Below, piece after piece: positions 53,343-62,360 of a stretch of 64,000 nucleotides of DNA; within the stretch, counting starts at the first letter, position 1, and every line of letters starts with the position of its first letter. The DNA is from Burkholderia sp. Bp9142. Lineage in GTDB: Bacteria > Pseudomonadota > Gammaproteobacteria > Burkholderiales > Burkholderiaceae. The stretch is from NCBI RefSeq assembly GCF_003853415.1, contig NZ_QTPP01000002.1, forward strand, positions 124,001-188,000, in the 5' to 3' direction. The translations under genes and the position numbers were made by a program. The notes below the pieces were generated by a model that was given only the letters and a program-made list of their open reading frames with translations, did not search any database and had not been told where the DNA came from.

Positions 53343-56114
53343 TCAGAACCACTGCTTGTAGCGACGCACATAGATCGTCTTGACGATCTGCGCGAGCAGG
53401 ATGTAGCCGACCATCGTCGCCGCGAGCCACAGCCAGTAGGTGCCCGGCAGGTGCATGAAGCCGAGCGAATCGGCGAACGGCGAGAACGGCAGCCAGCAGC
53501 CGATCGCGATCGCGGTGAACGTCGACAGCAGCACCGGCAGCGCGGCCGTGCTCTGCAGGAACGGGATCTTCTGCGTGCGCAGCAGGTGCACGACGAGCGT
53601 CTGCGACACGAGGCTCTCGATGAACCAGCCCGAGTTCATCACGATCTGGCCGCCCGAGCCGCCGTGCAGGTGATACATCGCACCCGCGCCGAACACGGTC
53701 CACATCAGCACGTAAGTCGTGATGTCGAACACCGACGAGGTCGGCCCGACCCACAGCATGAAGCGGCTGATGTTGCCGGCTTCCCACTTGCGCGGCTTCT
53801 TCAGGAACTCGGGATCCATCCGGTCCCACGGCAGCAGCATCTGCGACGTGTCGTAGATCAGGTTCAGCACGAGCAGCTGGGTCGCGAGCATCGGCTCCCA
53901 CGGCAGGAACGCGCTGGCGACGAGCACCGAGAACACGTTGCCGAAGTTCGAGCTGGCGGTCATGTTCAGGTACTTCAGGATGTTGCCGAACGTCTCGCGG
54001 CCCTTGATCACGCCTTCCTCGAGCACCATCAGGCTCTTTTCGAGCAGGATGATGTCGGCGGTTTCCTTCGCGATGTCGGCGCCGCTGTCGACCGAAATGC
54101 CGACGTCGGCGTCGCGCAGCGCGGGGGCGTCGTTGATGCCGTCGCCGAGGAAGCCGACCGTGTGGCCGTTCGCCTGCAGCGCCTTCACGATGCGCGCTTT
54201 CTGCAGCGGCGTGAGCTTCGCGAACACCGTCGTGCGTTCGACGACCTGCGCGAGCGTCGCGTCGTCGAGCGCCTCGATTTCGGCGCCGAGCATCGGCTTG
54301 CCCGGTTCGAGGCCGACCTGGCGGCAGACCTTCATCGTGACGGTCGGGTTGTCGCCCGTCAGCACCTTCACCGCCACGCCATTCTCGCGCAGCGCGGCGA
54401 GCGCCGGCGCGGCCGACTCCTTCGGCGGATCGAGGAAGGTCAGGAAGCCGCGCACGACGAGGTCGCGCTCGTCGGCGGTGCGGTACTGTTCGCGTTCGTC
54501 GCCGCGCGGGATCATGCGCGTCGCGAGCACCAGCACGCGGAAGCCGTCCTCGTTGTACGCGTTTGCCTGTTCGAGCAGCCGCTTGCGCGCGACGAAGTCG
54601 AGCGGGTGCACGCCGTCCTCGTCCTGCACGTGGGTCGACACCGCGAGCATTTCCTCGACCGCGCCCTTGCAGATCAGCAGGTGCGTGCCGTGCGTGTCCT
54701 CGACGACGACCGACAGGCGGCGACGCACGAAATCGAACGGCAGTTCGTCGATCTTCTTGTAGCCCTGCGGCTTCACACGGTCGCCGATCTCGTCGGCGCG
54801 CGCGACGACGGCGATATCGATCAGGTTCTTCTGGCCGCTCTGATGAAAGCTGTTCAGCCAGCCGAGCCGCAGGATGTCCTCGTTCTTGTGGCCGGACAGG
54901 TCGAGATGGTGTTCGAGGATGATCTTGTCCTGCGTGAGCGTGCCGGTCTTGTCGGTGCACAGCACGTCCATCGCGCCGAAGTTCTGCACGGAGTTCAGCC
55001 GCTTCACGACGACCTTGCGGCGCGCCATCGCGATCGCGCCGCGCGCGAGGTTCGCGCTGACGATCATCGGCAGCATCTCGGGCGTGAGGCCGACGGCCAC
55101 CGCGAGCGCGAACGTGAGCGCGCTGAGCCAGTCGCCCTTGGTCAGGCCGTTGATCATGAACACGATCGGCACCATCACGAACATGAACTTGATCAGCAGC
55201 CAGCTCACGCTCGCGACGCCGCGATCGAAGCTCGTCTCGATGCGCTTGTGGCTCACGACGTTGCGCGCGAGCGAACCGAAGTAGGTGTCCTCGCCGGTCG
55301 CGACGACGACGGCCGTCGCGGTGCCGCTGACCACGTTGGTGCCCATGAAGCACACGTTCTCGAGATCGAGCAGCGACGTCGATGCGCCGTTCGCCGCGCC
55401 GGTTTTCCCCGCCATGCCCGTGTCAGCCGACTTGCCGGCGACCGCGCCGAGCGTGTCGTACTTCTCGACCGGCAGCGCTTCGCCGGTCAGCACGGCCTGG
55501 CTGATGAACAGGTCGCGCGACGCGAGCAGGCGCACGTCGGCGGGGATCATGTCGCCGGCCGACAGGTGCACGATGTCGCCGACCACCACTTCGCGCATCG
55601 GCACCTCGCGGCGCGCCGGCTCGGACGTGTCGGTCACCGCGCGCTGCACGGTCGCCGTCGTGCGAACCATCGCCTTGAGCTTCTCGGCCGCACGCAGCGA
55701 ACGGAATTCCTGCACGAAGCGCAGCAGCGCGCTGATCGTGACCATCGTCAGCAGGATCGTCATGCCGACGTAGTCGCGATCGTCGGGCGCCGCGAAGTAG
55801 ACGTCGGTGCAGAAGCTGATCGCGGCCAGCACCAGCAGCACGTAGACGAACGGATTGTGGAACGCGTGCAGCAGCTGTCGCGTCCAGTGCGGCGGCTTGT
55901 CGTGCGCGATTTCGTTCGGACCGTTGTGCTGCAGACGATCGGCGGCCTGGTCGTAGGTGAGGCCGCGCGTGCCGGTGCGCAGCGACTTGAAGGTTTCTTC
56001 GAGCGGGCGGGCTGCTTCCTGCGCGGCGCGCATGATGGGCGGCTCGTTCTGCTGTCCGGGGCCGGCGTTGATGAAGCCGCGCTGTTTCTTTTGCGAGGTA
56101 TTGCGTTGTGTCAT
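53343..56114 (-). CDS. mgtA: Magnesium-importing P-type ATPase
   Basis: A 923-residue P-type ATPase of the MgtA/MgtB class (about 900 residues usual). Motifs in order: LTGEALPVEK (actuator), the phosphorylation site CTDKTGTLT with Asp near residue 387, the nucleotide-domain KGAVEEML, VLTGDNP and GDGINDAPALRDADVGI hinge, then helices 7-10. An extra acidic/Pro-rich N-terminus is present. It imports Mg2+ into the cytoplasm when external Mg2+ is low. The start at 56114 is at the family N-terminus. A proline-rich leader ORF and a long structured leader precede it. Confidence 0.92.
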   Translation of the reverse strand: MTQRNTSQKKQRGFINAGPGQQNEPPIMRAAQEAARPLEETFKSLRTGTRGLTYDQAADRLQHNGPNEIAHDKPPHWTRQLLHAFHNPFVYVLLVLAAISFCTDVYFAAPDDRDYVGMTILLTMVTISALLRFVQEFRSLRAAEKLKAMVRTTATVQRAVTDTSEPARREVPMREVVVGDIVHLSAGDMIPADVRLLASRDLFISQAVLTGEALPVEKYDTLGAVAGKSADTGMAGKTGAANGASTSLLDLENVCFMGTNVVSGTATAVVVATGEDTYFGSLARNVVSHKRIETSFDRGVASVSWLLIKFMFVMVPIVFMINGLTKGDWLSALTFALAVAVGLTPEMLPMIVSANLARGAIAMARRKVVVKRLNSVQNFGAMDVLCTDKTGTLTQDKIILEHHLDLSGHKNEDILRLGWLNSFHQSGQKNLIDIAVVARADEIGDRVKPQGYKKIDELPFDFVRRRLSVVVEDTHGTHLLICKGAVEEMLAVSTHVQDEDGVHPLDFVARKRLLEQANAYNEDGFRVLVLATRMIPRGDEREQYRTADERDLVVRGFLTFLDPPKESAAPALAALRENGVAVKVLTGDNPTVTMKVCRQVGLEPGKPMLGAEIEALDDATLAQVVERTTVFAKLTPLQKARIVKALQANGHTVGFLGDGINDAPALRDADVGISVDSGADIAKETADIILLEKSLMVLEEGVIKGRETFGNILKYLNMTASSNFGNVFSVLVASAFLPWEPMLATQLLVLNLIYDTSQMLLPWDRMDPEFLKKPRKWEAGNISRFMLWVGPTSSVFDITTYVLMWTVFGAGAMYHLHGGSGGQIVMNSGWFIESLVSQTLVVHLLRTQKIPFLQSTAALPVLLSTFTAIAIGCWLPFSPFADSLGFMHLPGTYWLWLAATMVGYILLAQIVKTIYVRRYKQWF

Positions 56115-56161
56115 GTGTCGCTCCTTGCGCACGAGGCGGCGGGCGGGGAGCGACGGTGACG

Positions 56162-56320
56162 TTATCGACGCACGAGCGCTCTCCGCCGCGTCGCGTCAGG
56201 CGCGATCGGCTGTGGATCGGTGAAGAGGGGAACGCTCGCCGGCGCGCGCAGTGCGGTCGGAGGGGCGATGCGCAGCGTCGCACCGGCGAGCGGTAATCGA
56301 CTACTGTCGTCTGGGTTCAT
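56162..56320 (-). CDS. Proline-rich leader peptide of mgtA (MgtL-like)
   Basis: A 52-codon ORF ending 47 bp before the mgtA start. ATG at 56320 is preceded by AGGAG at about 5-nt spacing, far better than chance. The peptide starts MNPDDSSRLPLAGATLRI and has nine prolines (positions 3, 10, 20, 21, 27, 31, 36, 38, 41) and an arginine-rich end. Salmonella MgtL is a 17-codon leader starting with similar acidic and proline residues, whose unstable translation at low Mg2+ turns mgtA on. The resemblance is in design, not sequence. A regulatory leader is the best reading. Confidence 0.7.
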   Translation of the reverse strand: MNPDDSSRLPLAGATLRIAPPTALRAPASVPLFTDPQPIAPDATRRRALVRR

Positions 56321-56667
56321 CTGCACTCCTGTCGGTTGCGGGTAGCGGGCACGGGCGATCGGCAACCGCGCACGCACGAAGGTGCGCGGCCGGATGGCAC
56401 GCGAACGGAACACGCGCGCAGCTCGCGCTGCGCGCAGCACGAACGCACGCGCGCGGCAGCGTACCGTTGCGCGGCGCGGGCATTCGGCGATATCGAAAAA
56501 TTCGGCGGGGGATTCTGGCCGGTCAGGCCGGAAGGGCGCCGCATCCTGCTTCCCGGGATGCGGCAGAAGACGAGGCTCTGCGCGGTTTCCTCAGGCAGCA
56601 GTCAAGTTGGTCGAGGACCAACTACAACTCGCATCGGTGTTCACAGAACACTCCATGTAATCAGACG
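56321..56667 (-). promoter_or_regulatory. Long structured 5' leader of the mgtA transcript
   Basis: About 350 nt without a gene lie between the probable promoter and the leader ORF. Two perfect hairpins are visible: GCCGCATCC (56538-56546)/GGATGCGGC (56556-56564) with a 9-nt loop, and AGTTGGTC (56605-56612)/GACCAACT (56616-56623) with a 3-nt loop. I recognise no known riboswitch class. Together with the leader ORF this makes a roughly 550-nt leader, as in enterobacterial mgtA. Confidence 0.5.
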
Positions 56668-56673
56668 GGGGCG

Positions 56674-56703
56674 ATGGTAATGGGTCGTCGTGCGAAGCGT
56701 CAA
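56674..56703 (-). promoter_or_regulatory. Probable sigma-70 promoter of mgtA
   Basis: On the minus strand, TTGACG (56698-56703) is separated by 18 nt from TACCAT (56674-56679). Just upstream are A-tracts (about 56703-56728), which could act as an UP element. A transcript from here would start near 56667. Confidence 0.45.
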
Positions 56704-56779
56704 CCCTTTTTTCCGCCCTTTTTTTCAGGCAATTCTTGCAGAACGTTAGCGCGGGGATGCCGGCTCCACGGATGACAAA

Positions 56780-56814
56780 AACCGCGCGCATGCCGTGCAG
56801 GCGTGCGCGCGGTT
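56780..56814 (-). terminator. Rho-independent terminator after the serine peptidase gene
   Basis: AACCGCGCGCATGCC (56780-56794) pairs with GGCGTGCGCGCGGTT (56800-56814) with one mismatch. On the minus strand the stem is followed by TTTTTG. It lies 20 bp after the stop, and isolates the peptidase gene from the mgtA promoter. Confidence 0.85.
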
Positions 56815-56834
56815 GCGTCGAGGCAGCGCGCCGG

Positions 56835-58475
56835 TTATTGCGGGGCCGCCGTGACGGCCGCACCTGCATCGGCGATGCCGGAGCCGGCCGGCAGTGCGGT
56901 GCACGACGTGCTGGCCGGCAGCATCGCCGCACGCGCGCCGCCCTGCAGCTTCTGCTGGATCTGCGCGGGCGTGAGATTGCCGTTCACCGACAGCATCAGC
57001 CCGACGATGCCCGTCACCTGCGGCGTGGCGAGGCTCGTGCCGCTCGCCGTGCCGTACGTGTCCGTGCCCGGCGTCGTCGTGCCGCTGTTGGCCGTCGACA
57101 GGATGTTGACGCCCGGTGCGCTCAGCGCGACGTCGGAGCCGAAGTTGCTGAACGATGCGCGGCGACCGGTCGCGTCGGTCGCGCCGACGGTGATCACGCC
57201 GCGGCAGTTCGCGGGCTGGTCGAGCGCGGTCGACAGGCCGTCGTTGCCGGCCGCGACGACCACGGTCACGCCCTTTGCGTTCACGTCGTCGATCGCCTGC
57301 TGGAAGGTCGCGCTGCACGCGCCGACGCCGCCCAGGCTCAGGTTGATGACCTTCGCGGGATTCGGGTTCGTCGGCACGCCGGCGACCGGAATGCCGGCCG
57401 CCCAGCGCATCGCGTCGGCGATGTCGCTCGTCGTGCCGCCGCACTTGCCGAGCACGCGCACCGGCAGGATCCGGCCGAGCCACGCCACGCCGGCGACGCC
57501 CATACCATTGTTGGCCGTCGCGCCGATCACGCCCATCACGCGCGTGCCGTGCCAGCTGCTGCTGCTCGGTTCGCTCGCGCAGTGATGGTACGGGCCGCTG
57601 GAATCGTCGAGTTCCTGCTGCGTGACCCAGTCGCCCGGATCGGCCGCATCGGTGCCGCGCGTCTGGCCGTTGTTGCTGGTGTTGACGTTCGAGATGAAGC
57701 TGTAGCCGGGCAGCAGGTTGCCGACGAGGTCGGGGTGCGGCCGATAGCCGGTGTCGAGCACGGCCGTGACGACGGTCGGCGAACCCTTGGTCCGCGTCCA
57801 GGCCGGCGGCGTATTGATGCCGACGCTCGCATCGGACAGATACCACTGCTGGCTGTAGGCGGGGTCGCTCGGCGTGTCGCGGATCCGCATCGGGTGATCC
57901 GGTTCCGCGTAGTCGACGTCGCCGTCGGCCGCGAATGCCTGCGCGAGCGCTGCCGCGTCGGCCGATTCGATGCGCTGGCCGATCGACAGCACGGCCGTGC
58001 CGTCCGACAGGGTCCGCTCGACCAGCACGTTCAGCGATGCCTGCGACGTCGTCACGGCCGCATACGCACGTGCGGCGCTGGCTGTCGTCGGCGCCGTCCA
58101 GCGCGTCATCGAGCGCTGGATCACCGCGTCGAGCCGCGTGCCGGTGTCGAGGGCGGCCATCGCACGCGTGGCCGTCAGCGTCTTCAGCTTGACGATCAGA
58201 TGATCGACCGGCGGCTCGGCCGGCGTGGTCGTCTGGGCGGCCATCTGCACGGCGGCCTGCTGGGACGTGCACGCGTTGCTGCCGGAGGCGGGGGGCGGAG
58301 TCGTCGGGGCCGGCGCCGGGGCCGGTGCCGAGTTGGTCGGCGACGGGTTGCTGCCGTCGCCGCCGCCGCCTCCGCAGCCGGCGATCGGGAGCAGGGCCGC
58401 GGCGGACAGCATGCCGGCGAGCATGCGCGCATGGGCGGAATGGGCCAGCGCGAAATTGAAGCGTTTGGCTTTCAT
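56835..58475 (-). CDS. Subtilisin-like (S8) serine peptidase lipoprotein
   Basis: A 546-residue lipoprotein: lipobox IAGC (Cys34), then a Gly/Pro/Ala linker, a propeptide-like region to about residue 205, and an S8 domain. Catalytic residues are Asp241 (AVLDTGYRPHPDL), His309 (SSWHGTRVMG), Ser481 (GTASGTSLATPQ), with oxyanion Asn411 (VAAGNDG). Six or more cysteines suggest disulphides. The ATG at 58475 begins the signal. It is similar to Burkholderia MprA-like secreted serine proteases, but the lipobox is intact and points to surface anchoring. Confidence 0.87.
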   Translation of the reverse strand: MKAKRFNFALAHSAHARMLAGMLSAAALLPIAGCGGGGGDGSNPSPTNSAPAPAPAPTTPPPASGSNACTSQQAAVQMAAQTTTPAEPPVDHLIVKLKTLTATRAMAALDTGTRLDAVIQRSMTRWTAPTTASAARAYAAVTTSQASLNVLVERTLSDGTAVLSIGQRIESADAAALAQAFAADGDVDYAEPDHPMRIRDTPSDPAYSQQWYLSDASVGINTPPAWTRTKGSPTVVTAVLDTGYRPHPDLVGNLLPGYSFISNVNTSNNGQTRGTDAADPGDWVTQQELDDSSGPYHHCASEPSSSSWHGTRVMGVIGATANNGMGVAGVAWLGRILPVRVLGKCGGTTSDIADAMRWAAGIPVAGVPTNPNPAKVINLSLGGVGACSATFQQAIDDVNAKGVTVVVAAGNDGLSTALDQPANCRGVITVGATDATGRRASFSNFGSDVALSAPGVNILSTANSGTTTPGTDTYGTASGTSLATPQVTGIVGLMLSVNGNLTPAQIQQKLQGGARAAMLPASTSCTALPAGSGIADAGAAVTAAPQ

Positions 58476-58870
58476 GTTGAAAGTCGATCCTCGGAGATAA
58501 CCGTCGTGCCGGCGGTGGTGCCCGGTCCGGCTCAAACCGGACCTCGTTTTTTCTCTGGCGCGTGCGGGGTTTCCGCGACGCGACATGCATTGGGTAACGG
58601 CTGCTTTGGCGGCTTCTTGAATATGTTTTGTACGAAAGAAGGGCGGGACGCAAACGATTGCGGTGCTGCGCCGCAGCGCGAACGTGCGTTTGGAACGGAT
58701 GACCGAACGCGCGGGGACGAGACCGCGGACGACCGGTCGGGCGCAATACGCTTCTTGCGCACCACGGAAAGCGACCGCTCGCGGCGGGCGCCTGACGCTT
58801 TCCCTGATACGGTGCAAATTTTGTCGGGCGTACGATCGCGATTCGATCAACGTTTCGTCAGGAGAAGAGC
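58476..58870. other. Divergent promoter region with an orphan terminator-like hairpin
   Basis: 395 bp between the S8 peptidase (minus) and GltI (plus). GGTCCGG (58524-58530)/CCGGACC (58537-58543), followed by TCGTTTTTT, is a terminator on the plus strand with no plus-strand gene before it. In the other direction it is a hairpin in the peptidase 5' leader. The rest shows only an AT-rich patch near 58615-58635. Confidence 0.45.
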
Positions 58871-59767
58871 ATGGATCGCCGCTTCCGTTGGCTGGCCGTC
58901 GCGCTGACCTGCGCGCTGGCGGGCACCGCGCACGCGCAGGCCCTCACCGGCACGCTGAAGAAGATCAAGGACACGGGCATCGTGTCGCTGGGTATCCGCG
59001 AATCGTCGGTGCCGTTCTCGTATTCGGACAACCAGCAGAAGAACATCGGTTACTCGCGCGACATCGCGGCGCGCATCATCGACGCGCTCAAGACGGAGCT
59101 GAAGGCGCCGAACCTGACGGTGAAGGAAATCCCGATCACGTCGCAGAACCGGATTCCGCTGTTGCAGAACGGCACGATCGACTTCGAGTGCGGGTCGACG
59201 ACCAACACGCTGGAGCGGCAGAAGCAGGCCGCGTTCTCGAACAGCATCTTCCTCTACGGGATCCGCTTCAGCACGCGCAAGGAGTCGGGCGTGAAGGACT
59301 TCCCGGACCTGGCCGGCAAGACGGTCGCGACGACGGCCGGCACGTCGGACGAGCGCCTGCTGCGCAAGCTCAACGAGGAGAAGGGGATGAACATGACGAT
59401 CATCAGCGCGAAGGACCACGCCGAAGCGTTCATGAACGTCACGACGGGGCGCGCGGTCGCGTTCGTGATGGACGAGCCGCTGCTGTACGGCGAGATCGCG
59501 AAGGACCGCAACCCGGGCGCGTACACGGTGGCGGGCACGCCGCTCGTGCATGAAAACTACGCGTGCATGATGCGCAAGGACGATCCGGCGTTCAAGCACG
59601 TGGTCGATGGCGTGATCGCGAAGATGCAGACCTCGGGCGCGGCCGAGAAGCTCTACGACCAGTGGTTCATGCAGCCGATTCCGCCGAAGGGCGTGAGCCT
59701 CAACTATCCGCTGTCGCCGGAGATGAAGCAGCTGTTCAGGAATCCGACGGATCAGGCGCAGTACTGA
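58871..59767 (+). CDS. gltI: Glutamate/aspartate-type ABC transporter substrate-binding protein (GltI-like)
   Basis: A 298-residue family 3 binding protein with a signal peptide ending AHAQ (residue 23). The blocks LTGTLKKIKDTGIVSLGIRESSVPFSY, DFECGSTTNTLERQK and QWFMQPIPPKGVSLNYPLS match GltI. It captures glutamate/aspartate in the periplasm. No gltJKL genes are adjacent, so it is an orphan or serves a transporter elsewhere. The start follows AGGAGAAGAGC. A terminator follows the stop. The gene symbol is by family, not proven orthology. Confidence 0.85.
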   Translation: MDRRFRWLAVALTCALAGTAHAQALTGTLKKIKDTGIVSLGIRESSVPFSYSDNQQKNIGYSRDIAARIIDALKTELKAPNLTVKEIPITSQNRIPLLQNGTIDFECGSTTNTLERQKQAAFSNSIFLYGIRFSTRKESGVKDFPDLAGKTVATTAGTSDERLLRKLNEEKGMNMTIISAKDHAEAFMNVTTGRAVAFVMDEPLLYGEIAKDRNPGAYTVAGTPLVHENYACMMRKDDPAFKHVVDGVIAKMQTSGAAEKLYDQWFMQPIPPKGVSLNYPLSPEMKQLFRNPTDQAQY

Positions 59768-59803
59768 TCGAAGCTTCGAAGCGGGATTGCATCGCAAATA
59801 AGG

Positions 59804-59830
59804 AACCGCCGGCACATGCCGGCGGTTTCG
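59804..59830 (+). terminator. Rho-independent terminator after gltI
   Basis: AACCGCCGGC (59804-59813) pairs perfectly with GCCGGCGGTT (59818-59827) around a 4-nt loop, then a T-rich tail. Confidence 0.85.
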
Positions 59831-60270
59831 GTTTCCGGCCCGGTCGCTCGCGCGACGGAGCCGGGCATCAGCCCTTGATTTCCGGCCCGCGCGCGGCCGC
59901 CGGCGGCATGCCGCCCGACGACGAAGCCTGCCTCTCGACGCTCGCGCCGCCATGGGGGCTGTGCCAGCTCCCCGTGCCGACCTGCATCGCGCCGACGGAC
60001 GTCCGGACGACGCGCGTCTCGGCCTCCACGGGCACCGCCTGCCCGTTGGACGGAGCTGTGCCGGGTGCTCGGGGCGGCTTGGCGAGGAACGTAAACGGGC
60101 ACCCGGCGCGGTTCGGAATGTGCCGCAATCGGCATTCAACCTCGCCCGCGCCATGGGATTCCTGTCGCGCCGCGCAACAACAGGCACAATATGCGCTTCG
60201 CCACGCACCGTTGTTCGTCATTCGAACAAGCTGGCGCGTGTCGCCGCCGTCCGAATCCTTCCCGGTTGTC
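59831..60270. other. Intergenic region upstream of the efflux pump gene
   Basis: 440 bp between the gltI terminator and the MFS start. Open frames exist on the minus strand but have no family resemblance, no ribosome binding site and heavy low-complexity content. I see no repeat or RNA gene. Confidence 0.4.
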
Positions 60271-61518
60271 ATGAACGCCTCGCTCACTCCCGCGCGCGAA
60301 TCGAACTCGCCGCGCTTCCTGTTGTTCCTGATCTGCCTGTTCGCCTCCGCCGGCCAGCTCGCGATCGACATCTACGTGCCCGCGCTGCCCGACATGGCGC
60401 GTTCGTTCGCGACCACGCCGCAGGCGATCCAGTCGAGCGTGTCCGGCTACATGGCCGCCTATGCGCTCGGCCAGCTGATCTTCGGCCCGGTCGCGGATGC
60501 GTACGGACGCAAGCGCGTGCTCGCGTTCGGGCTCGTCATCTACACGATCGGGTGCCTGCTGTCGCTCGGCGCGCCGAACCTGGAGACGTTCGTGCTGGCG
60601 CGCTGCCTGCAGGGCTTCGGGATCGCGACCACCAACCTGCTCGCGAAGGCGATCATCACCGACTCGTTCTCGGGCCAGGCGCTGATGCATGCGTTCACCT
60701 ACATGTCGATCGCATGGGGGCTCGCGCCGATCATCGCGCCGGTGATCGGCGCGCACCTGCAGGAATGGTTCGGCTGGCGCGCGTGCCTCGTGTTCCTGCT
60801 GGTGTATTCGCTGGTGATGTGGGCGCTGTTGTGGCACTACCGGGAAACCTTGCCGAAACCGGTCCGTCTCGAGCCGCGCACGCTGATGGCGAACGCGGGC
60901 AAGGTGCTCGCGAGCCCGGTGTTCCAGAGCTGCTTCCTCGCACAGGGGCTGTGCTACAGCATCCTGCTGGTGTTCAATATTGTCGGACCGTTCATGGTGC
61001 AGACCACGCTGCACAAGCCACCGACCTTCTTCGGTTATCTCGCGCTCGGGATCGGGCTGATGTATTTCCTCGGCGGGCTGTCGAACCGGATGCACGGGCG
61101 CGGGCTGCCGAGCGCCGAGCAGCGCTTGCGCATCGGCGCGCGCGTGATGGCGGCCGCGGCGGTCGTGATGCTCGTGCTGGCGCTGACCGTCGGCCTGCGC
61201 GTATGGACGCTCGCGACGCCGGTGCTCGTGATGGGCTTCTGCGCGGGCGCGATGTATCCGACGCTGATGGCCAAGGGCAATTCGCTGTTTCCGCATATCG
61301 CCGGGCTGACGAGCGCGATCCTCGGGTGCGCGCTGCTGCTCGTGTCATCCGCGATGATGGGCCTCGCCGGCTTCGTGTCGGTGCAGGTGCTGACGCCGCT
61401 CGCGGTGTTCTTCGTCGCATTGTCGTTCATCGTCGTGTGGATGGTGACGAAGCTGCTGCGCTACCTGACGCAGCAGCAGGCCGCGAGCGTTGCTTGCGGA
61501 AGCGGGGAGGCGGCGTAA
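60271..61518 (+). CDS. Bcr/CflA-family drug efflux MFS transporter
   Basis: A 415-residue, 12-helix transporter. The N-terminal FLICLFASAGQLAIDIYVPALPDM and the GPVADAYGRKRVLAFGL motif are the Bcr/CflA signature. ILGCALLLVSSAMMG lies near the C-terminus. Family members export bicyclomycin, chloramphenicol and other compounds by proton antiport. The ATG at 60271 is chosen because the family protein starts a few residues before the first helix. It has its own hairpin terminator downstream and is monocistronic. Confidence 0.85.
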   Translation: MNASLTPARESNSPRFLLFLICLFASAGQLAIDIYVPALPDMARSFATTPQAIQSSVSGYMAAYALGQLIFGPVADAYGRKRVLAFGLVIYTIGCLLSLGAPNLETFVLARCLQGFGIATTNLLAKAIITDSFSGQALMHAFTYMSIAWGLAPIIAPVIGAHLQEWFGWRACLVFLLVYSLVMWALLWHYRETLPKPVRLEPRTLMANAGKVLASPVFQSCFLAQGLCYSILLVFNIVGPFMVQTTLHKPPTFFGYLALGIGLMYFLGGLSNRMHGRGLPSAEQRLRIGARVMAAAAVVMLVLALTVGLRVWTLATPVLVMGFCAGAMYPTLMAKGNSLFPHIAGLTSAILGCALLLVSSAMMGLAGFVSVQVLTPLAVFFVALSFIVVWMVTKLLRYLTQQQAASVACGSGEAA

Positions 61519-61540
61519 GCCGAGCAGGCTGCATGAGAGT

Positions 61541-61559
61541 GCGTGCCGCAACGGCACGC
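61541..61559. terminator. Hairpin between convergent efflux and lipoprotein genes
   Basis: GCGTGCCG (61541-61548) and CGGCACGC (61552-61559) form a perfect 8-bp stem with a 3-nt loop between the two stop codons. Confidence 0.55.
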
Positions 61560-61566
61560 CGGCCGC

Positions 61567-62256
61567 TCACAGTGGCTGCGCCGCGCCTGCCTGCGCCAGC
61601 AGCGCAACCGCGGCCGGGTCCGGCATTCCGTTCGAATCGATCGCGCCGGCCTTGGCCAGCGCGTCGAGATCGCTGTCGACGCCCGGTTGCCCGACCACGA
61701 ACGGCGTCGTCAGGAAGGCCGGTGTCGACAGTGTGACCGAATAGCGCTGCTGCAGATTCGTCACCACCGCCGATTGCGCGGCCTGCACCGTACCCGGGCT
61801 GCCCATCACCCTCTGGAAGTGCGCATTCCCCTGAAAATTGCCGATCAACCCGGCCGTGTTGGTGCCGAGCTGCGCGGCGAGATAGACGAGCATCAGATCG
61901 GTCTCGGGCGTCGTGTTGAAGGTGCCGCCCGCATAGGCGAGCGAATGCAGGCTCGTGCCGCCCGACGCAACGGTGATCACGCACGGCAGCACGGCGTTGA
62001 CCGTCACGCGGTAGTTGCCGCCGCCGTCGGTCAGTGTCGTCGCCGAGCCTTGCGCGCAACTCACCGTCACCGATGCGCTCGCGAGTGCGGTGCCGGTGGC
62101 GGCCGTGCCGGACAGCGCGACGGTTTGCGTGTTGTCGTTGAAGCAGACGTCGACGCCGAAGCAGGCTTCGCCGTTGCAGCCCGCAAGTGCCGCGACGGCG
62201 GTGACGCAGGCGGCGCCCAGCGCGGGGCGGAGGAAGCGCGGATGGCAAGGGTTCAT
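61567..62256 (-). CDS. Hypothetical lipoprotein with a carboxypeptidase-regulatory-like domain
   Basis: A 229-residue lipoprotein: lipobox LAGC (Cys27), a cysteine-containing start (NGEACFGVDVCFND), then a beta-sandwich region VTVSCAQGSATTLTDGGGNYRVTVNA that recalls carboxypeptidase-regulatory or transthyretin-like domains. The rest is helical with HFQRVMGSPG. No enzymatic motif is seen. It lies downstream of pbpC on the same strand at about 206 bp, so it could be an accessory envelope protein. Function unknown. Confidence 0.7.
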   Translation of the reverse strand: MNPCHPRFLRPALGAACVTAVAALAGCNGEACFGVDVCFNDNTQTVALSGTAATGTALASASVTVSCAQGSATTLTDGGGNYRVTVNAVLPCVITVASGGTSLHSLAYAGGTFNTTPETDLMLVYLAAQLGTNTAGLIGNFQGNAHFQRVMGSPGTVQAAQSAVVTNLQQRYSVTLSTPAFLTTPFVVGQPGVDSDLDALAKAGAIDSNGMPDPAAVALLAQAGAAQPL

Positions 62257-62360
62257 GGTCGCGGGCCTTTGAGATAGTGGGGCAACCGGTGGGCGCAGGA
62301 GGTGCGGCGCCGCTCATATTTTATGTCCCGAATCGGCGCGCTGCTTGCCCGTTTGGCCCG

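Noticed and set aside
52566-56159. Open frame of 1197 codons on the plus strand opposite mgtA
   Set aside because: Antisense to a complete P-type ATPase with all motifs. It is a codon-bias artefact.
59868-60371. Minus-strand open frame of 167 codons upstream of the Bcr-type pump
   Set aside because: It overlaps the start of the pump gene, has no ribosome binding site or family resemblance, and half of it is low-complexity.
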